Of a stretch of DNA of 64,000 nt, positions 35,409 to 47,078 are shown one piece after another. Below the pieces are notes generated by a model. The model made no database searches. It was not told the origin of the DNA and saw nothing but the letters and a program-made list of their open reading frames with translations. Where the stretch lies: NCBI GenBank assembly GCA_013350335.1, contig CM023542.1:10112999-10176998 (forward strand), given 5' to 3'. A program made the translations under genes and the position numbers. Numbering within the stretch: the stretch's first letter is position 1; each line of letters opens with the position of its first letter. Origin of the DNA: Chimonanthus salicifolius. Lineage: Eukaryota; Streptophyta; Magnoliopsida; Laurales; Calycanthaceae.

Positions 35409-36711
35409 GACCTTTGCACGACGGGTGTTATCACAAAGATGTTAGAGCGTGTTTTCTGTTATACAGAGCAGGTTGGATCCACGTTGAATGACCAGGTCTT
35501 TCTCCATGTAAACACCTGTGGGCACGACAGAAGAAAGCGGTCAAAAAGCTTCTCGAAGCTATTCTATTGACCTTTCAGAGATAGATCCCAACTCAAGTTG
35601 GGCCCATGAGTTTGTTCGACAAGAAGAACAGCGGATGAAGCACGGTCCCCGTGGCCTCCTCCATCCCAGTAGTAAGGCATGGACTTCCAGACTCCTTGAT
35701 ACAGATGACACATTCCTCAATACAGGTGCCACATTCATGGAGGACGACACATTAGGGGATTGGGGGAGAAGCACGGAAGAATAATGAAATGTGAGTCTTC
35801 GAGTAGGAGATTCTAGTTCACAGCAAGATGCGGGCACTCCCGCGGGTCCCATAGCAAGAAGCGGTCAGGATGCAGAGAAAGATCGGGCTGAAACGCCCGA
35901 GCGTCACTCCCCGGCTCATTGCCCAGATCCCGAATAGAATAGTATGAAGCGCCAGTTCATCGCCCTAGGAAGGAGGTGGCAAACGAGAGGGCTGCAGAGT
36001 ACGTGTTTCTGGCCTTAAGTCTCTGTTCCCGTCTGGCAGCCGTCTTTTGTCCATCTCAACGAAGATCCCGTGACCGTTGAGGGGTCGGCTACCAGTTTCC
36101 GTACAGCGATTGCCATTGTCGATGGGGCACATCTCCCCAAGGATGCGGCCTAGTTCAAAGGAAACCCCGTGTTGAGGCTTTCGGGATTCACCAAACTCGG
36201 TGAGAACTGACTTCTGCTTCTCTCGAGCATTTGACTTGACTTTTTCAGCTTCTCTGTTGCGTTAGTTTGTTTCTGTTTTTCCTGACCGTGCAGATGATTT
36301 GCTCCCCGGCCAACTTAGGACGCCTTTTGGCCGAAATGGAAGAGGAAGAGAAGAAGCTGAAGCGGGCTCTGAAGGATGAGGAGGCCGACATGGATTTAAC
36401 AAGAAGAAGCGCAACGATTGAAAGAGCTCACACGAGAAAGCCAAGCAGAAAGTCGAAGCCTCACCCGTGCAAGAAAATCACCTCATTTGTCCATGCAGGG
36501 GGCGACACCGCTCCCTCATTCAGGAGACGTACAACGTCAGCCAAATCACAAAGGAAGGCATCAAAGCATATTCCACATGGAAGATGATTATCGACCGAAC
36601 AGGTCAACCGACTGAACAGGTCATGCTCAAATCGACAGAACAAGTCATACTTAGTCCTATCCAAAAAGGTATGTCGAAAGTATCATGTCGGAATTGGCCG
36701 ACACGAAGTGG
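35409..36711 (+). pseudogene. unidentified GC-richer coding-like island
   Basis: I do not recognise this. Base composition is near even, unlike its surroundings. Open pieces are 35518-35784 (88 codons; SYSIDLSEIDPNSSWAHEFV) and a stretch at 36060-36199 reading VTVEGSATSFRTAIAIVDGA then HLPKDAA-stop-FKGNPVLRL. A plausible intron runs from CTCG/GTGAGA at about 36200 to CCGTGCAG at 36293. The next piece reads MICSPANLGRLLAEMEEEEK then KLKRALKDEEADMDLTR, a charged likely coiled coil. Internal stops and shifts make it a relic. It could be a captured host gene or an unknown transposon protein. Its borders are a gypsy leader remnant and a copia RNase H fragment. Confidence 0.45.
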
Positions 36712-37427
36712 TACATCAAGATGAGCTACGTTCAAGTCCCATTATATTGGCATGTTCTTTGAAGGTCTTAATATGTAACCCTTTTGTTAACGGAATTGCT
36801 TTCATGAGTTGAGTGCTGATATGCTCAATAGACACCGTCTGTTTCCGAACCTCTTCTTTTACGACAAAGTACTTCAGTTCCATGTGTTTCGATCCATTGG
36901 AGTACTTGTCGTTCTTTGAGAAGAAAATTGCTGTGGTGTTAATCACAATAAATTCTCAGTGGCTTGACAATGCTGTCGACAATCCCAAGTCTTGAGATAA
37001 AGTTCCACAGCCACATTCCTTGAACAATGGCTTCATAGTACGCCATAAATTCTGCTTCCATAGTAGATGTCACAGTGATAGTTTGTTTGGCGCTTTTCCA
37101 AGAAATTGATCCGTTAGCCATAAGCAACAAGTAGCCAAACGTAGACTTCTTGCTGTCAACGCATCCACCAAAGTCTGAATCCAAGTAGCCAATAACCTCG
37201 AGATTCTCAGATCTCCTATATGTTAATGAAGTATTTGGTACCTTGTAAGTACCTCATAACTTTATTTGCAGTTTTCCAGTGATCTAATCCAGGATTACTT
37301 TGATATCTGCCCAGCATACCGACGACAAAGCTGATGTATGGTCTGGTGCAGGTCTGTGCGTACATGAGAATACCTACTGCTGAAGCATAAGGCACTTCCT
37401 CCATATGTTTTCTTTCTAATTCATTAT
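36712..37427 (-). pseudogene. copia RNase H fragment (copy of 25302-26005)
   Basis: Minus-strand pieces: 37404-37216 (EEVPYASAVGILMYAQTCTR, a C-terminal RT motif), 37184-36939 (SDFGGCVDSKKSTFGYLLL, SISWKSAKQT, TSTMEAEFMAY) and 36946-36716 (KNDKYSNGSKHMELKYFVVK). It is about 94 percent identical by eye to the matching part of copia element A. It stops at 37427, where family I LTR sequence begins. Confidence 0.85.
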
Positions 37428-39560
37428 GTGTTTAGGTGTTTTAAATGTTATTTTTGCTTTTAAAATTCAAACTCTTGAAAAATTGGAGAGCTAGGTTGGT
37501 AAATTAATTTATTGCAACTTAATTTTGTTTTCTAAGTTAAGTTAAGATTATTTATAATTTTAGATTAAATCCACCATCTTAATTAAAATTAGTTCAATTG
37601 TTAGATTCTATGTTTAATTCTAGAATGTTTCTAAATTAAAATTAAAACTAATAGATTAGAGAAATAACTCCATATTTATGATTTACCTCCATGTTTTCGA
37701 AAGTTCTTAAAAATACGTAATTCAATGGTGTATTTTCATGAATATATTTTCCTAAGTTCCGATGGGTTCGACCTCGCACTTAATCGGTATACTATCTAAT
37801 GGTTCGTGCGTTTGCGAGTTATAAATTTAAAATTTTCATAACAAGCTTTTGGTGCCGTTGTCGGGGAACTTAAAAAAAATTGCCATTGAATCATTTATTT
37901 TTGGACATAATGTTAATTTTAGAAATATCTATTTTTCGCAAATCTTTAAAATTAGAAGTTTCTATTTTCTTAGAAATTCTAATTTTAGAAGGTTACCTTA
38001 TTTAGAAGTTCTAAAAATAATAAAAATTAGGAGATTATCTAAATATGGAATCACTACTAAATTTAGAAAAAAATTATTTTTGGAAACTTCTATTTTTTAG
38101 AAACTTCCATAAATATCTAGTTTCTATTTTTAGTATTTTTCTAATCTTAGAATTTTAATTCAATTTAGTTATGTTCTATTTTTAGAAAATAGATCGAAAT
38201 TTGGAATGTTCCTGTTACAGTGTCAAAAAAAAAAAATTCATGGAGCAACTTTGAACTTACTTGAAAATCTGATTTGGATTAATTTGGTGGATATCAATTT
38301 AGAAATTTTTATGGTCATAATTTAGTTTAGATTTCTTAATTAGGTTCCAATCATTTAATTTCCTCCACTAGTTATAACATAAGGAAATCTGCATTTAGTT
38401 TAGGAATCATGCATATTTTATGTGATTAAATGCTTCACCATGGTTTTGAGTTTTGTTTTGTGCAGGTGCTTTGAAAATTCTTGCGGAAAAAAAATTGCTG
38501 AAAAAAATAAAAATTGCTCTTGCTAAATAAATAAAAACAAAAAGCTAAGGTACACGCGTTCGATCTCTTTCTTTAATTTTCAATTTTTCATGCATTCATA
38601 TAGATTTTCTTAGGTTGTCTTGCATTTATTATGCATATAAAAATTTAAAAGAAAATTGCATATTTAAGTTGATCATGCATATTAGGGTGCTAGCTTCATG
38701 CATGAGATTAGTTGTTTGATTATTGTTTGCATATTTGCTTTGAGTATTGTATTGTTTGATTAGGTTGCATAACAAAAATTTAAAAAAAATATATATAACA
38801 ATTGATCTGATTGTGAGTCTGTTTAGAGTCTTGTGTCTGTCAATGTTTGTCAGTGTCTAGTTTAGGTTTTCATTTTGTTGAGTCCGTTCGTGTGTTTATT
38901 GTCAATCTACTGTCTTTGTTATGTGTTTTTGTGTTTATTTGTTTTTGTAGGTTTTGAATAAAGTGAGCCATCTCAGGTATTTTCTGAACTTTAGTTATTC
39001 GTTTTTATAAATTTCCTTCTAATTTGCAGGTGCACATGTAGATTAGGGAACATTGAGAATAATGTCTAATTTAAGTTTGGGGGTATTGAGGGGTTGCACT
39101 ATGTCAGTTTTGTATGTTTTGCTTTTTTGAGTCCAAAAAAAAAAAAACTTTGATTTTCAACATTAATATGTGGATTAAAATTTTTATATCATGCTTTTCC
39201 ATTTGAATTTTATGAAATTTATGCTTGGAAAACTTTTACACAGCCATATTGATGTTAGCTGAAAAAAAAGAATATTCATGAAGTGAGTAAACACCGGAAG
39301 AATACCAGTGGAGACTTGTGACCTAGTGAGCTTTTGAGCCATTCTATTTTCTGAGGGTTATAAATAAATTCTTCATTTTTCTTTAATGTGTGCATAATTA
39401 TTATATTTTGTAAGATCTCATTATTCTTTGATTTTGGTCAAATACTGAGAGCGACATTAATTTTGGATTATTACATCAGATATTTTTCTGAATTTATTTG
39501 AAGGAATGTTAAATATTCATATGAAGATTAGGAAGTGATATAGGCCATTATTTTGGATCG
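37428..39560 (+). mobile_element. second non-autonomous gypsy family I copy, truncated
   Basis: Consists of the last about 415 bp of an LTR (37428-37843, ending TTTTCATAACA), a PBS, leader, and the same direct leader-to-3' region join as in 28845-31922, with AAGTTTGGGGGTATTGAGG at about 39075. No gag or pol. Both ends are cut by copia fragments. Confidence 0.8.
37850..37867 (+). promoter_or_regulatory. primer-binding site, tRNA-Asp, decayed
   Basis: TGGTGCCGTTGTCGGGGA, two C-to-T changes from the consensus. Confidence 0.85.
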
Positions 39561-39589
39561 TTTGAGCTATTGACTAGTGAAGGGACTGA

Positions 39590-40204
39590 GTGGTGACCTA
39601 TTTGCTTGAATCTAGTCTCCTCTCTAATTAACATACTGGACAATTCACTAACTTGCCATTTATCTTTCATGGTATTATAGTTAATTTGAAATGGTCCATA
39701 AAGAGGACGTAACGAGTTCAAAATGAACTAAAGCAGAAAAGAGTCATCCACATCATCTCTAATTTCTTCAATTCAGCAGCGATGTTGGTCATCTCAATGA
39801 CATGCTCATACATGCCACGACTCCCATCGAATTTTATGGTGGTTAGTCTGGCGATAAGTGTCCCGGCTAGGGACTTGTCAATAGTCTTGAACTTATCTTC
39901 TACACTTTTGAGGAAATCTTTGGCATTTTCAGAAGTAGGTAGGATGACTTGATATTGTTGGCTATTGTCATGCGCATAAACTTGATGCTAAGTCTATTTG
40001 ACTTAACCCATGCTCCATGGGATGCCCTCTCTTCAGTCGTACTCTCACCAGTCAATGTCTTATCAAGATCGAGTACACCTAATTGAAACTCGACTTCTTC
40101 TTTCCATTCAGAGAATTTTGTCCCATTGAGCATGTGAACTAATGAAGAACGCCATGCAATGGGACAGATAATGAAGCTGCAAAATGTACATAATTTCATG
40201 ATCA
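39590..40204 (-). pseudogene. gag: copia gag fragment (UBN2-like)
   Basis: Minus-strand frame 40205-39900 contains LNGTKFSEWKEEVEFQLGVL then DLDKTLTGE, the N-terminal wording of copia Gag, and continues (with breaks) through KFDGSRGMYEHVIEMTNIAA near 39840-39780. In copia elements Gag builds the particle. No CCHC knuckle remains. It may be the missing gag of copia element A or B, separated by later insertions; that is inference. Confidence 0.75.
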
Positions 40205-40214
40205 CTAAATAATG

Positions 40215-40336
40215 CTATGAGTTTTGATCATAATTTGAAAACACAAATTAATCCAAATTAGATTTTCCAGTAAGTCCAAAGTTGTTCCATGATTTTTTTT
40301 TTAGACACTGTAACTGGAAACCTTCCAAATTCAGAT
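40215..40336 (-). repeat. gypsy family I leader fragment
   Basis: Matches the leader of the element at 1-5899 around 3600-3715 (shared CCATGATTTTT, GACACTGTAACTGGAA). Confidence 0.6.
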
Positions 40337-40363
40337 TTATTTAGATTCAAATCTATTCAAGCC

Positions 40364-42512
40364 CAATGTTATCAGAATCGAATCGTCTAACGAACCATCT
40401 TCGAGGCATTTTGGGTTTAACTAGGTTCAGTCACAGTCAAAGCCAGTCAAGTAGTAATTGTTGTGCAAATTTTAAATTTATAACTCGCAAGCGCACGAAC
40501 CATTAGATAGTATAGTGATTGAGTGCGAGGTCGAACCCATCGGATCTTAGGAAAATATATCCATGAAATTACTTCATTTATTTTTGTAATTTTATAAATT
40601 TAGAAAATATAGAGATAAATCATGAACATGGAATTATTTCTTTAATCTATGTATTTTAGCTTTAACTTAGAAATATTATAAAAGTAGAAAAATGGTCTAA
40701 AATTAGAAACCACATCTAAAAATAGAATTTAACAATTAAAGAGATCTAATTTTAATGAAAAATCAAAATGATCTAAATTCAATTAAGATGGTGGATTTAA
40801 TCTAAAAACTTTAAATACTCTCAATCTAACTTAAAACACAAAACTAAGATGCAATTAATTAATTAACCAACCTAATTCCCATAATTTTTAAGAATTTGAA
40901 TTTAAAAACAAAAATAAAAATAACACCTAAAATTATCCTATGTACATATTTATAATGGAACTCGTTCAAGTAAATCAAGGACGCATTATTTTCCATAATT
41001 TCAAAATAAAACAAAGGCCTAGAATATGGAGCTCACGTAAATTACCAATCATGCATTCAAATTTTTAATCCATAATTATCCTAAGAATTAAATCTATGGA
41101 TTTCATAAAATTAAAAATCTCAAATTAAATCTTAGAATGAATAGAATTTAAATTTTTTCTCCAAATCTAAAATATTATATCGCACTCTTAAAATAAGAGC
41201 CTTAGATCGAAGAAGGAAGTCTATTCAATCTAAATTTTCATCACATTTAATTTGAAACACTTAAAATAAATTTACACATTAACTTAATTAAAGAATAGAA
41301 ATCAAATCAAATAATCACCATACATCAATTGAATAATTGGAAAACCATATATTAAGCATATTCATCACACCTTTCTCTTATTAAAATATGAAATTAGAAT
41401 TACAAAACAAAGGATTTTAGAATTAAGAGAACTCAATACTACAATGAAAAATTGAAAACCACCAACCTCAAACTCTTGTGGAAATCAAAATTGCCAAAGT
41501 TTCTCTTCTTCTCTTCTTTCCCTCCTCTCCTATGCACAACCCTTCAATTTTCTCATGCCAAGTTCAACTTTCTCAGTGAGAGATGGAGTATTTATAGATG
41601 AAAGGAGGTGGAATGAATGGCTTGGATTTAACGATTTAAATAAAGCAAGAGACACTTGGAGGATTGATATGGTTTGTGCTAAACATAGAATGACTTAAAG
41701 GAGGAAAAAAGTGGAAGAAATAGTAAAATTCGTGCAAGGAAAGTGGGGGTGAAATCCCTTTTTTTTCCACATGTACCACTTTACAGCTCAGTTTTGAATG
41801 AGTTAACGTCCGAATCACAAAATTTTGTAAACTACAAAGTTATAGCCCTTGAAGTCATATTTCCAACGCAATAAGAATTAATACAATCGGACATCGGAGT
41901 GAAATGTTATGGCCAAACTACTTAAGCTATGTTAAACCTTCCTTCTTTTTCTCCACTTCTTATTTTGTTTCTTTTTCCTTAATTCACTTGGCAAATTCGA
42001 TAATCCTCTTATAATGACTTGTAAGTTTCGAATTGTCTCAAATGTAACTTGAGATGATGAAAATAGACTTCACACATGTGAATCTCTTCATTGGTTTTTC
42101 TTAATAAGCTTAATAATTGGGTTTTCAAAGTAGGGAAAATCTAATAAATAATTTTACCACTTACATTCAATTCTAAAAATGACTAAATTAATCCAAACTC
42201 TCATAAATGGATTTGAATTAATTGGTTTACAAATAAAACCCCTAAAATTGTGGTAAAATCATTATTAAAAATTTGAACTTTCCAAAAATATAAACTTATT
42301 CCCATAAATTGCAAAATTCACCATTTGAATTTTCATATCTTGTATTTCCCTTTAAATCCTGTAAAACTTCCAAAATCCCATTAAACATACATAAAACACA
42401 CAAAACAGTGGCTAACTAGTCCAAATATAAGGGTAAATTAGTCATTTCCCTTTGCTCATCAGTAATATAATATAAGTATTATATATAGCATTAAATAAGA
42501 CACCTTTTACAG
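40364..42512. repeat. repeat R1, copy 2, with embedded gypsy LTR
   Basis: Left part CAATGTTATCAGAATCG to 40458 and right part GTAATATAATATAAGTATTA from 42462 match copy 1. Homology to copy 1 also extends about 35 bp left of the R1 end. The right part is cut at about 42512 by a family II LTR. Confidence 0.7.
40459..42461 (-). repeat. gypsy family I solo LTR (2003 bp)
   Basis: Minus-strand LTR from TGATGAGCAAAGGG at 42461 to GCACAACA at 40459. Perfect TSD GTAAT at 40454-40458 and 42462-42466. No internal region remains, so it formed by LTR-LTR recombination. Confidence 0.92.
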
Positions 42513-43612
42513 AGATATGCTGGTCGACTGAGACTGAAATTAAGATATAAGGAATCAAAAATAGAAGTTGTTGTGAAGGGAAACTAAGTTTGTACCGTGT
42601 TTTACAGAGAAGGGAGAACTGAAAAATACTAAAAAAGATTAGAAAGAATGATTGGCTGGCCATACATGCCAAAGATAGGATCGGCTGAATTTGAGAAGGG
42701 GCCCACACAGTACATCTTCTAATGTAGACTGACCCATTGTATTATAAAAAGAGGGTGATAGGGCTAAATTGAATAGCACACCACAGAACTGGACATTGAG
42801 AGGCTCGACTGAGAGCAGAGAAGCATCGTGGTAGAGGCTCAGGATCTCCGACGATGGCTAGGGTTTTATTTTTCTATCTCTTTTATTTTAATGTCATAAT
42901 GTCCTGCTAATTTCTTGTACTGAGGTTGAGAGTGAAGGCCCATAAATGAAATAATGTTCTTTTATTTATTTATTTAATTCCAATTATGTGTGTTCAATTA
43001 TTTATGATTTGTGCTTCATTAGATTAATTAGATGTTAATTATTTTCACCACTAATATCATGTATTTATGGTAGTTAATATTAATATTTGATTCATCATTG
43101 CTTGGCGTTTAAATTAATTTAAAAGTAAAACCCTTTGATTCATTGTTTTTCTTTTATTTTAATTTAAATACATTGGATGCTTAGATTAATCCCTGTGATC
43201 CATTGTCTTTTGCGTTAAGATTGGATACATTGAATACTTAGAATGAAGGAAAATCAATTTGTGAACACCATATTAATGCACTTACATGTTTAAATCTCAA
43301 AAATTTGAGAATTAATAAATAAATAATTAGAAGATTATGGATTTAATGGTGGTGGAATCTGATACCTTAGTAATTTCTCTCATTTGATTCAATATCTATT
43401 TTAGTTATTTTAATTAATTTTGCAATTTCAATTCAATCATTCTCCTGAAAAATTGTTAACTAGGTTAAGGTTAAAATATTAGGCTTTTTAATTTATTTTC
43501 CCGTTCATTCTAAATCAAGTCCTTGTGGGCTCGACCTCGCACTTGCATAACTCTATACTCTAATTCGATTTGTACTCTTGCGAGTAATTATAAATTTAAA
43601 ATTTGCACAACA
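42513..43612 (+). repeat. gypsy family II LTR, 5'-truncated
   Basis: Matches 32789-34307 from the GAGAGGCTCG region onward and ends TTTGCACAACA at 43612. The first part is lost at the junction with R1. Confidence 0.82.
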
Positions 43613-43613
43613 G

Positions 43614-44286
43614 CATTCATTCACTTAAAAGGGATGACAAATGACTTTACACCTCCACTCAAATCCAACAAAACCTTCATTACTGCATTATTAATCTGTC
43701 ATTGGCCTAGACATGTAGATTAGAAGTTGATGGATGGATTGATGTGTTAGTACAAAAATCGAACGGAAGCGACAATCAAATCAAGCATTCACAGAATAGA
43801 GAGACACATATTTATGTGATTCGACCAAAGGCTTACGTCCACTGGTAGCATAGCGAAGAAGTTTCACTAATATGAAGAATGGGATACAATCAGGCTCACA
43901 CTGTCACAATCAAATCAAGCATTCACAGAATGGAGAGACAGATATTTACGTGGTTTGACTAAAGGCCTACATCCACGGGCGGCATAGGGAAGAAGTTTCA
44001 CTAATTTGAAGAATGGGACACTATCATGCTCACACTCTCATAAACACTCGGTTGTCCGAGAGGGACTACAATACCGAACCCAAGCCAAAACATTCTATAT
44101 ATAGCTTTCATACATGAATGAGAAACAAGTTAGGTCGGGCCAAATAGAGCCAAATCGGATCGGGCCAAATCGAGCCAATATTCTAACACGATGGGTATTG
44201 GGTAACTTCCATAAATTAATAGATGTAAATTTATTTATTTTGTTAGTTTTACAATAAAATGAATTTTTATATTTTTTATGATATGG
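43614..44286. repeat. dispersed repeat R2, copy 2 (inverted)
   Basis: Reverse complement of 5905-6412, with an extra imperfect tandem duplication of about 145 bp: CAATCAAATCAAGCATTCAC occurs at about 43767 and again at about 43910. TGTTAGTACAAAAATCG at 43746 resembles a copia LTR start preceded by a purine-rich AAGTTGATGGATGGA. Confidence 0.6.
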
Positions 44287-45052
44287 ATATCCTCTTCTTG
44301 TAAAAAAGGTGAGAACTAATATCACGGGTTGATAACCCAAAAAGAGCAATCAAAGTCAGCCGATCATAGATTCTTACAAAGCACATAATATGGTATCACG
44401 TGTATTCTCATCACTCCACCTTATGGGCTCTAGCTATCAACTCTTAAATTGAATATTTCGGGGACCAACTGAAGCCATTTTAGACCCACTTTTGATGTGC
44501 TAAAATCTTACTCCAATTTGAAAGCCACTGGAGTGGACTCATCTTCAATTTAATTCTCTTTCATTTAATTGGTGTTCGTATTGATGTGATGTGCACATCA
44601 TTAATCGAAACCTAATTTAAGAAGGTAAAATTTCAACTAATTTAGTAAAGTAACTGACATGATCCTACTTTGCTCAACTAAAAGAGAGATTAAAAATTTG
44701 TTTGGTGACCTCCATCTGATTTTGATAATAGAGGGGAGGTTGGATTACAACAAACTTTAGAATTTTTTAAACTTTCTAAACTTTGTTCCATTTATATTTT
44801 ATGGACATTCTCTATGTTTGATAATTAAATTGATTGAATAGATGTTTAACCACTGATTCTCGTCACTATAATGTAGTGCATGAACAAATATGAAAAACAA
44901 AAAATTATAAGAAAATATTTTTCTCCAATATTTTTAATTAAATATTTTTTATAAAATTTTTAATTTCTGTTCTCATGGTAAAATAAACGAACATCACTAC
45001 TTGATTCACCTGAATTTCAAGTTGCATTTTTTAATATTAAGCTTTTAAACTA
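44287..45052. other. spacer without recognised gene
   Basis: AT-rich. No conserved frame or complete repeat seen. Confidence 0.5.
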
Positions 45053-45309
45053 GGCCAGCCATCTTAACACAGGGAAAATTTGTTAAGAGACACGGGATGG
45101 AGTGAAATTCCCTTTTTACCCCTATCGGTGTATGGCTCATCAAGCACCGGTGAACTGATAACACGCCACTCTGCATATATATGTTCTGCATATTGGTTCA
45201 TCGGTAGTTGATGAGCAGTACATCGGTAGAGATAAAAAAATCTAAAGTACAATTTATAAAGATCTAAAATATACAGTTTAATTTAACATTCATTTCATGT
45301 GCGGTCCAT
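45053..45309. mobile_element. Mutator-like MITE relative
   Basis: Starts GGCCAGCCATCTTAACAC and contains AAAATTTGTTAAGAGACACG as in the element at 7995-8315. A possible right end is GTGCGGTCC at 45309. I found no matching 9-bp TSD, so the right end is tentative. Confidence 0.5.
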
Positions 45310-45904
45310 CTCAATTTTTATGCTCAATGTTTGATGCAATTTGGTCTTATTAGGGCCAAAAAGTTTGTGTGCCTAACAGGTAACTCATATTCGATTTTTA
45401 AGCATAAGAAATTCTTATATACTTCAAGATATAATAAATTATGAATGGACATATTCACATGAAAAATTGTGTTTTAAGTTTCAAAAATTGATTTTTCTTC
45501 TGTTTTAAGAGTGATATTAGAGTACACAAATGTGACTTTTTAAGTATATATTTAGATATTAATAAAAATCTTATAGAAGTCTGATTTTCCAATTCTATCT
45601 TTATTGTTTTCACTTAGAAGATTTAAAAAAAAATATTTTTTAGCCATTTTCTAATAATGTATATTACTATAATTACTCTGATTTCATGATTGAGATTGAG
45701 ACTCTTCTTAAGTATTGAGGCCCTCTACCTATAAAAATTAGGTCACTTGTTTTGATTTGTTTTATGTTGAGGTCTCTCCACCATTTAAATTAAAGAAATT
45801 GTTTACATGGGTCTAGTGTCTCCATCATAGGCACATGTATAGCTTATAGCTATAGTAGTATTTAAATTGCTTCTAAAAATTAATTATTTTTTATGTGAAG
45901 CTCA
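45310..45904. other. AT-rich spacer
   Basis: Nothing assignable. Confidence 0.5.
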
Positions 45905-46050
45905 CATTAGTGTAGCTCAACAGGTAATCTCCCACCTCAAGAAGCAGGAGGTGTTAGGTTCGAGCTCCCATGGTCTCACCTGGTATGCCCTAAGGGCAGC
46001 AGATGAAAGTTTTTCACTGGATTTCCCACAGTTTCCCACACATAATTTTT
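45905..46050 (+). mobile_element. Au-like SINE, diverged
   Basis: Opens TTAGTGTAGCTCAACAGGTA (box A region) with GGTTCGAGCTCCC (box B) and the family tail wording TTTCCCACACATAATTTTTTT. No clear TSD. Confidence 0.8.
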
Positions 46051-46059
46051 TTTAAAAAA

Positions 46060-47073
46060 GACTAATTATAATTAATGTTTTCAAAAAACTTCAAAAAGAT
46101 ATTGTTGATACTTTATACTTTATTCTTAAAATACATGACATGTTGTCCAAAACTTCTTTCACAATCAATCAATTTTTTTTTAATATTTTTACCTTTAATG
46201 TTTGAAAATGACAAAAATATTTATTAAACACACCACATTTATCATGTGTAAGACTCAAACACATTACTTACTCTTGAAAATTGAACTACTTTTTCAACTT
46301 TAGCAATAACTTTTTTAAATACTTGGAAGAGATATTTCTCTATATATTTAATTATAAAAGTAATTTTATATTTATTAAAAATTATAAATTTATCACATTT
46401 TTTTAATTCATTTAAAAATGTACGTCCTTATATTTAAGAATAGTAAATAATTTAAATTTAAAATAATTGAAATGACACTCTTATATACACAGTTAATCTA
46501 TTTTAAGTATAAAGCCAAGAGTTAATTATAAAGAGTAGACCACAACAAATAAGCTTTTTTAGAATCACGACAATGGCATTGAAAGGACTGGACTGAATCC
46601 GGTCGATTCGATTGAACAATAGTCCGAAACTCTGAATAACATGTGTTATTATCCAACTATTATATTTTAATTTACATCTAATCATCACGTTAAATATAAT
46701 GATCATAGGTGTAGAGTTAGTGAGACATAGTGATAAGATATGGATCTCATAAATTTAAATTCATTTAGTAGATAATTTTGAAATATATAAAATTTTATTA
46801 TTAATTGATGATTTAAGTCATATAATTTTAATCTTTAAATTTTGATAAGTATAAATTATTATTTTTAAAGGTTTAAAATCAAATAATATAATTATAAAAT
46901 AGAGTTATATAAGAATTTTTCATATGGTTCTCTTTGTCAGAGACCCAATACTTTAGATCATAAAATTCATTTAATTATATATCTTATTAAAATGTGTTGC
47001 TTAAAAAAGTCTGGATAATTTGCTTTTTAAATAAAAAAAGGGCAAACTCAATTTACTAGGTTTATGTGATAAT
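46060..47073. other. AT-rich spacer
   Basis: About 1 kb with no recognisable gene or repeat boundary. Confidence 0.5.
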
Positions 47074-47078
47074 GATTA

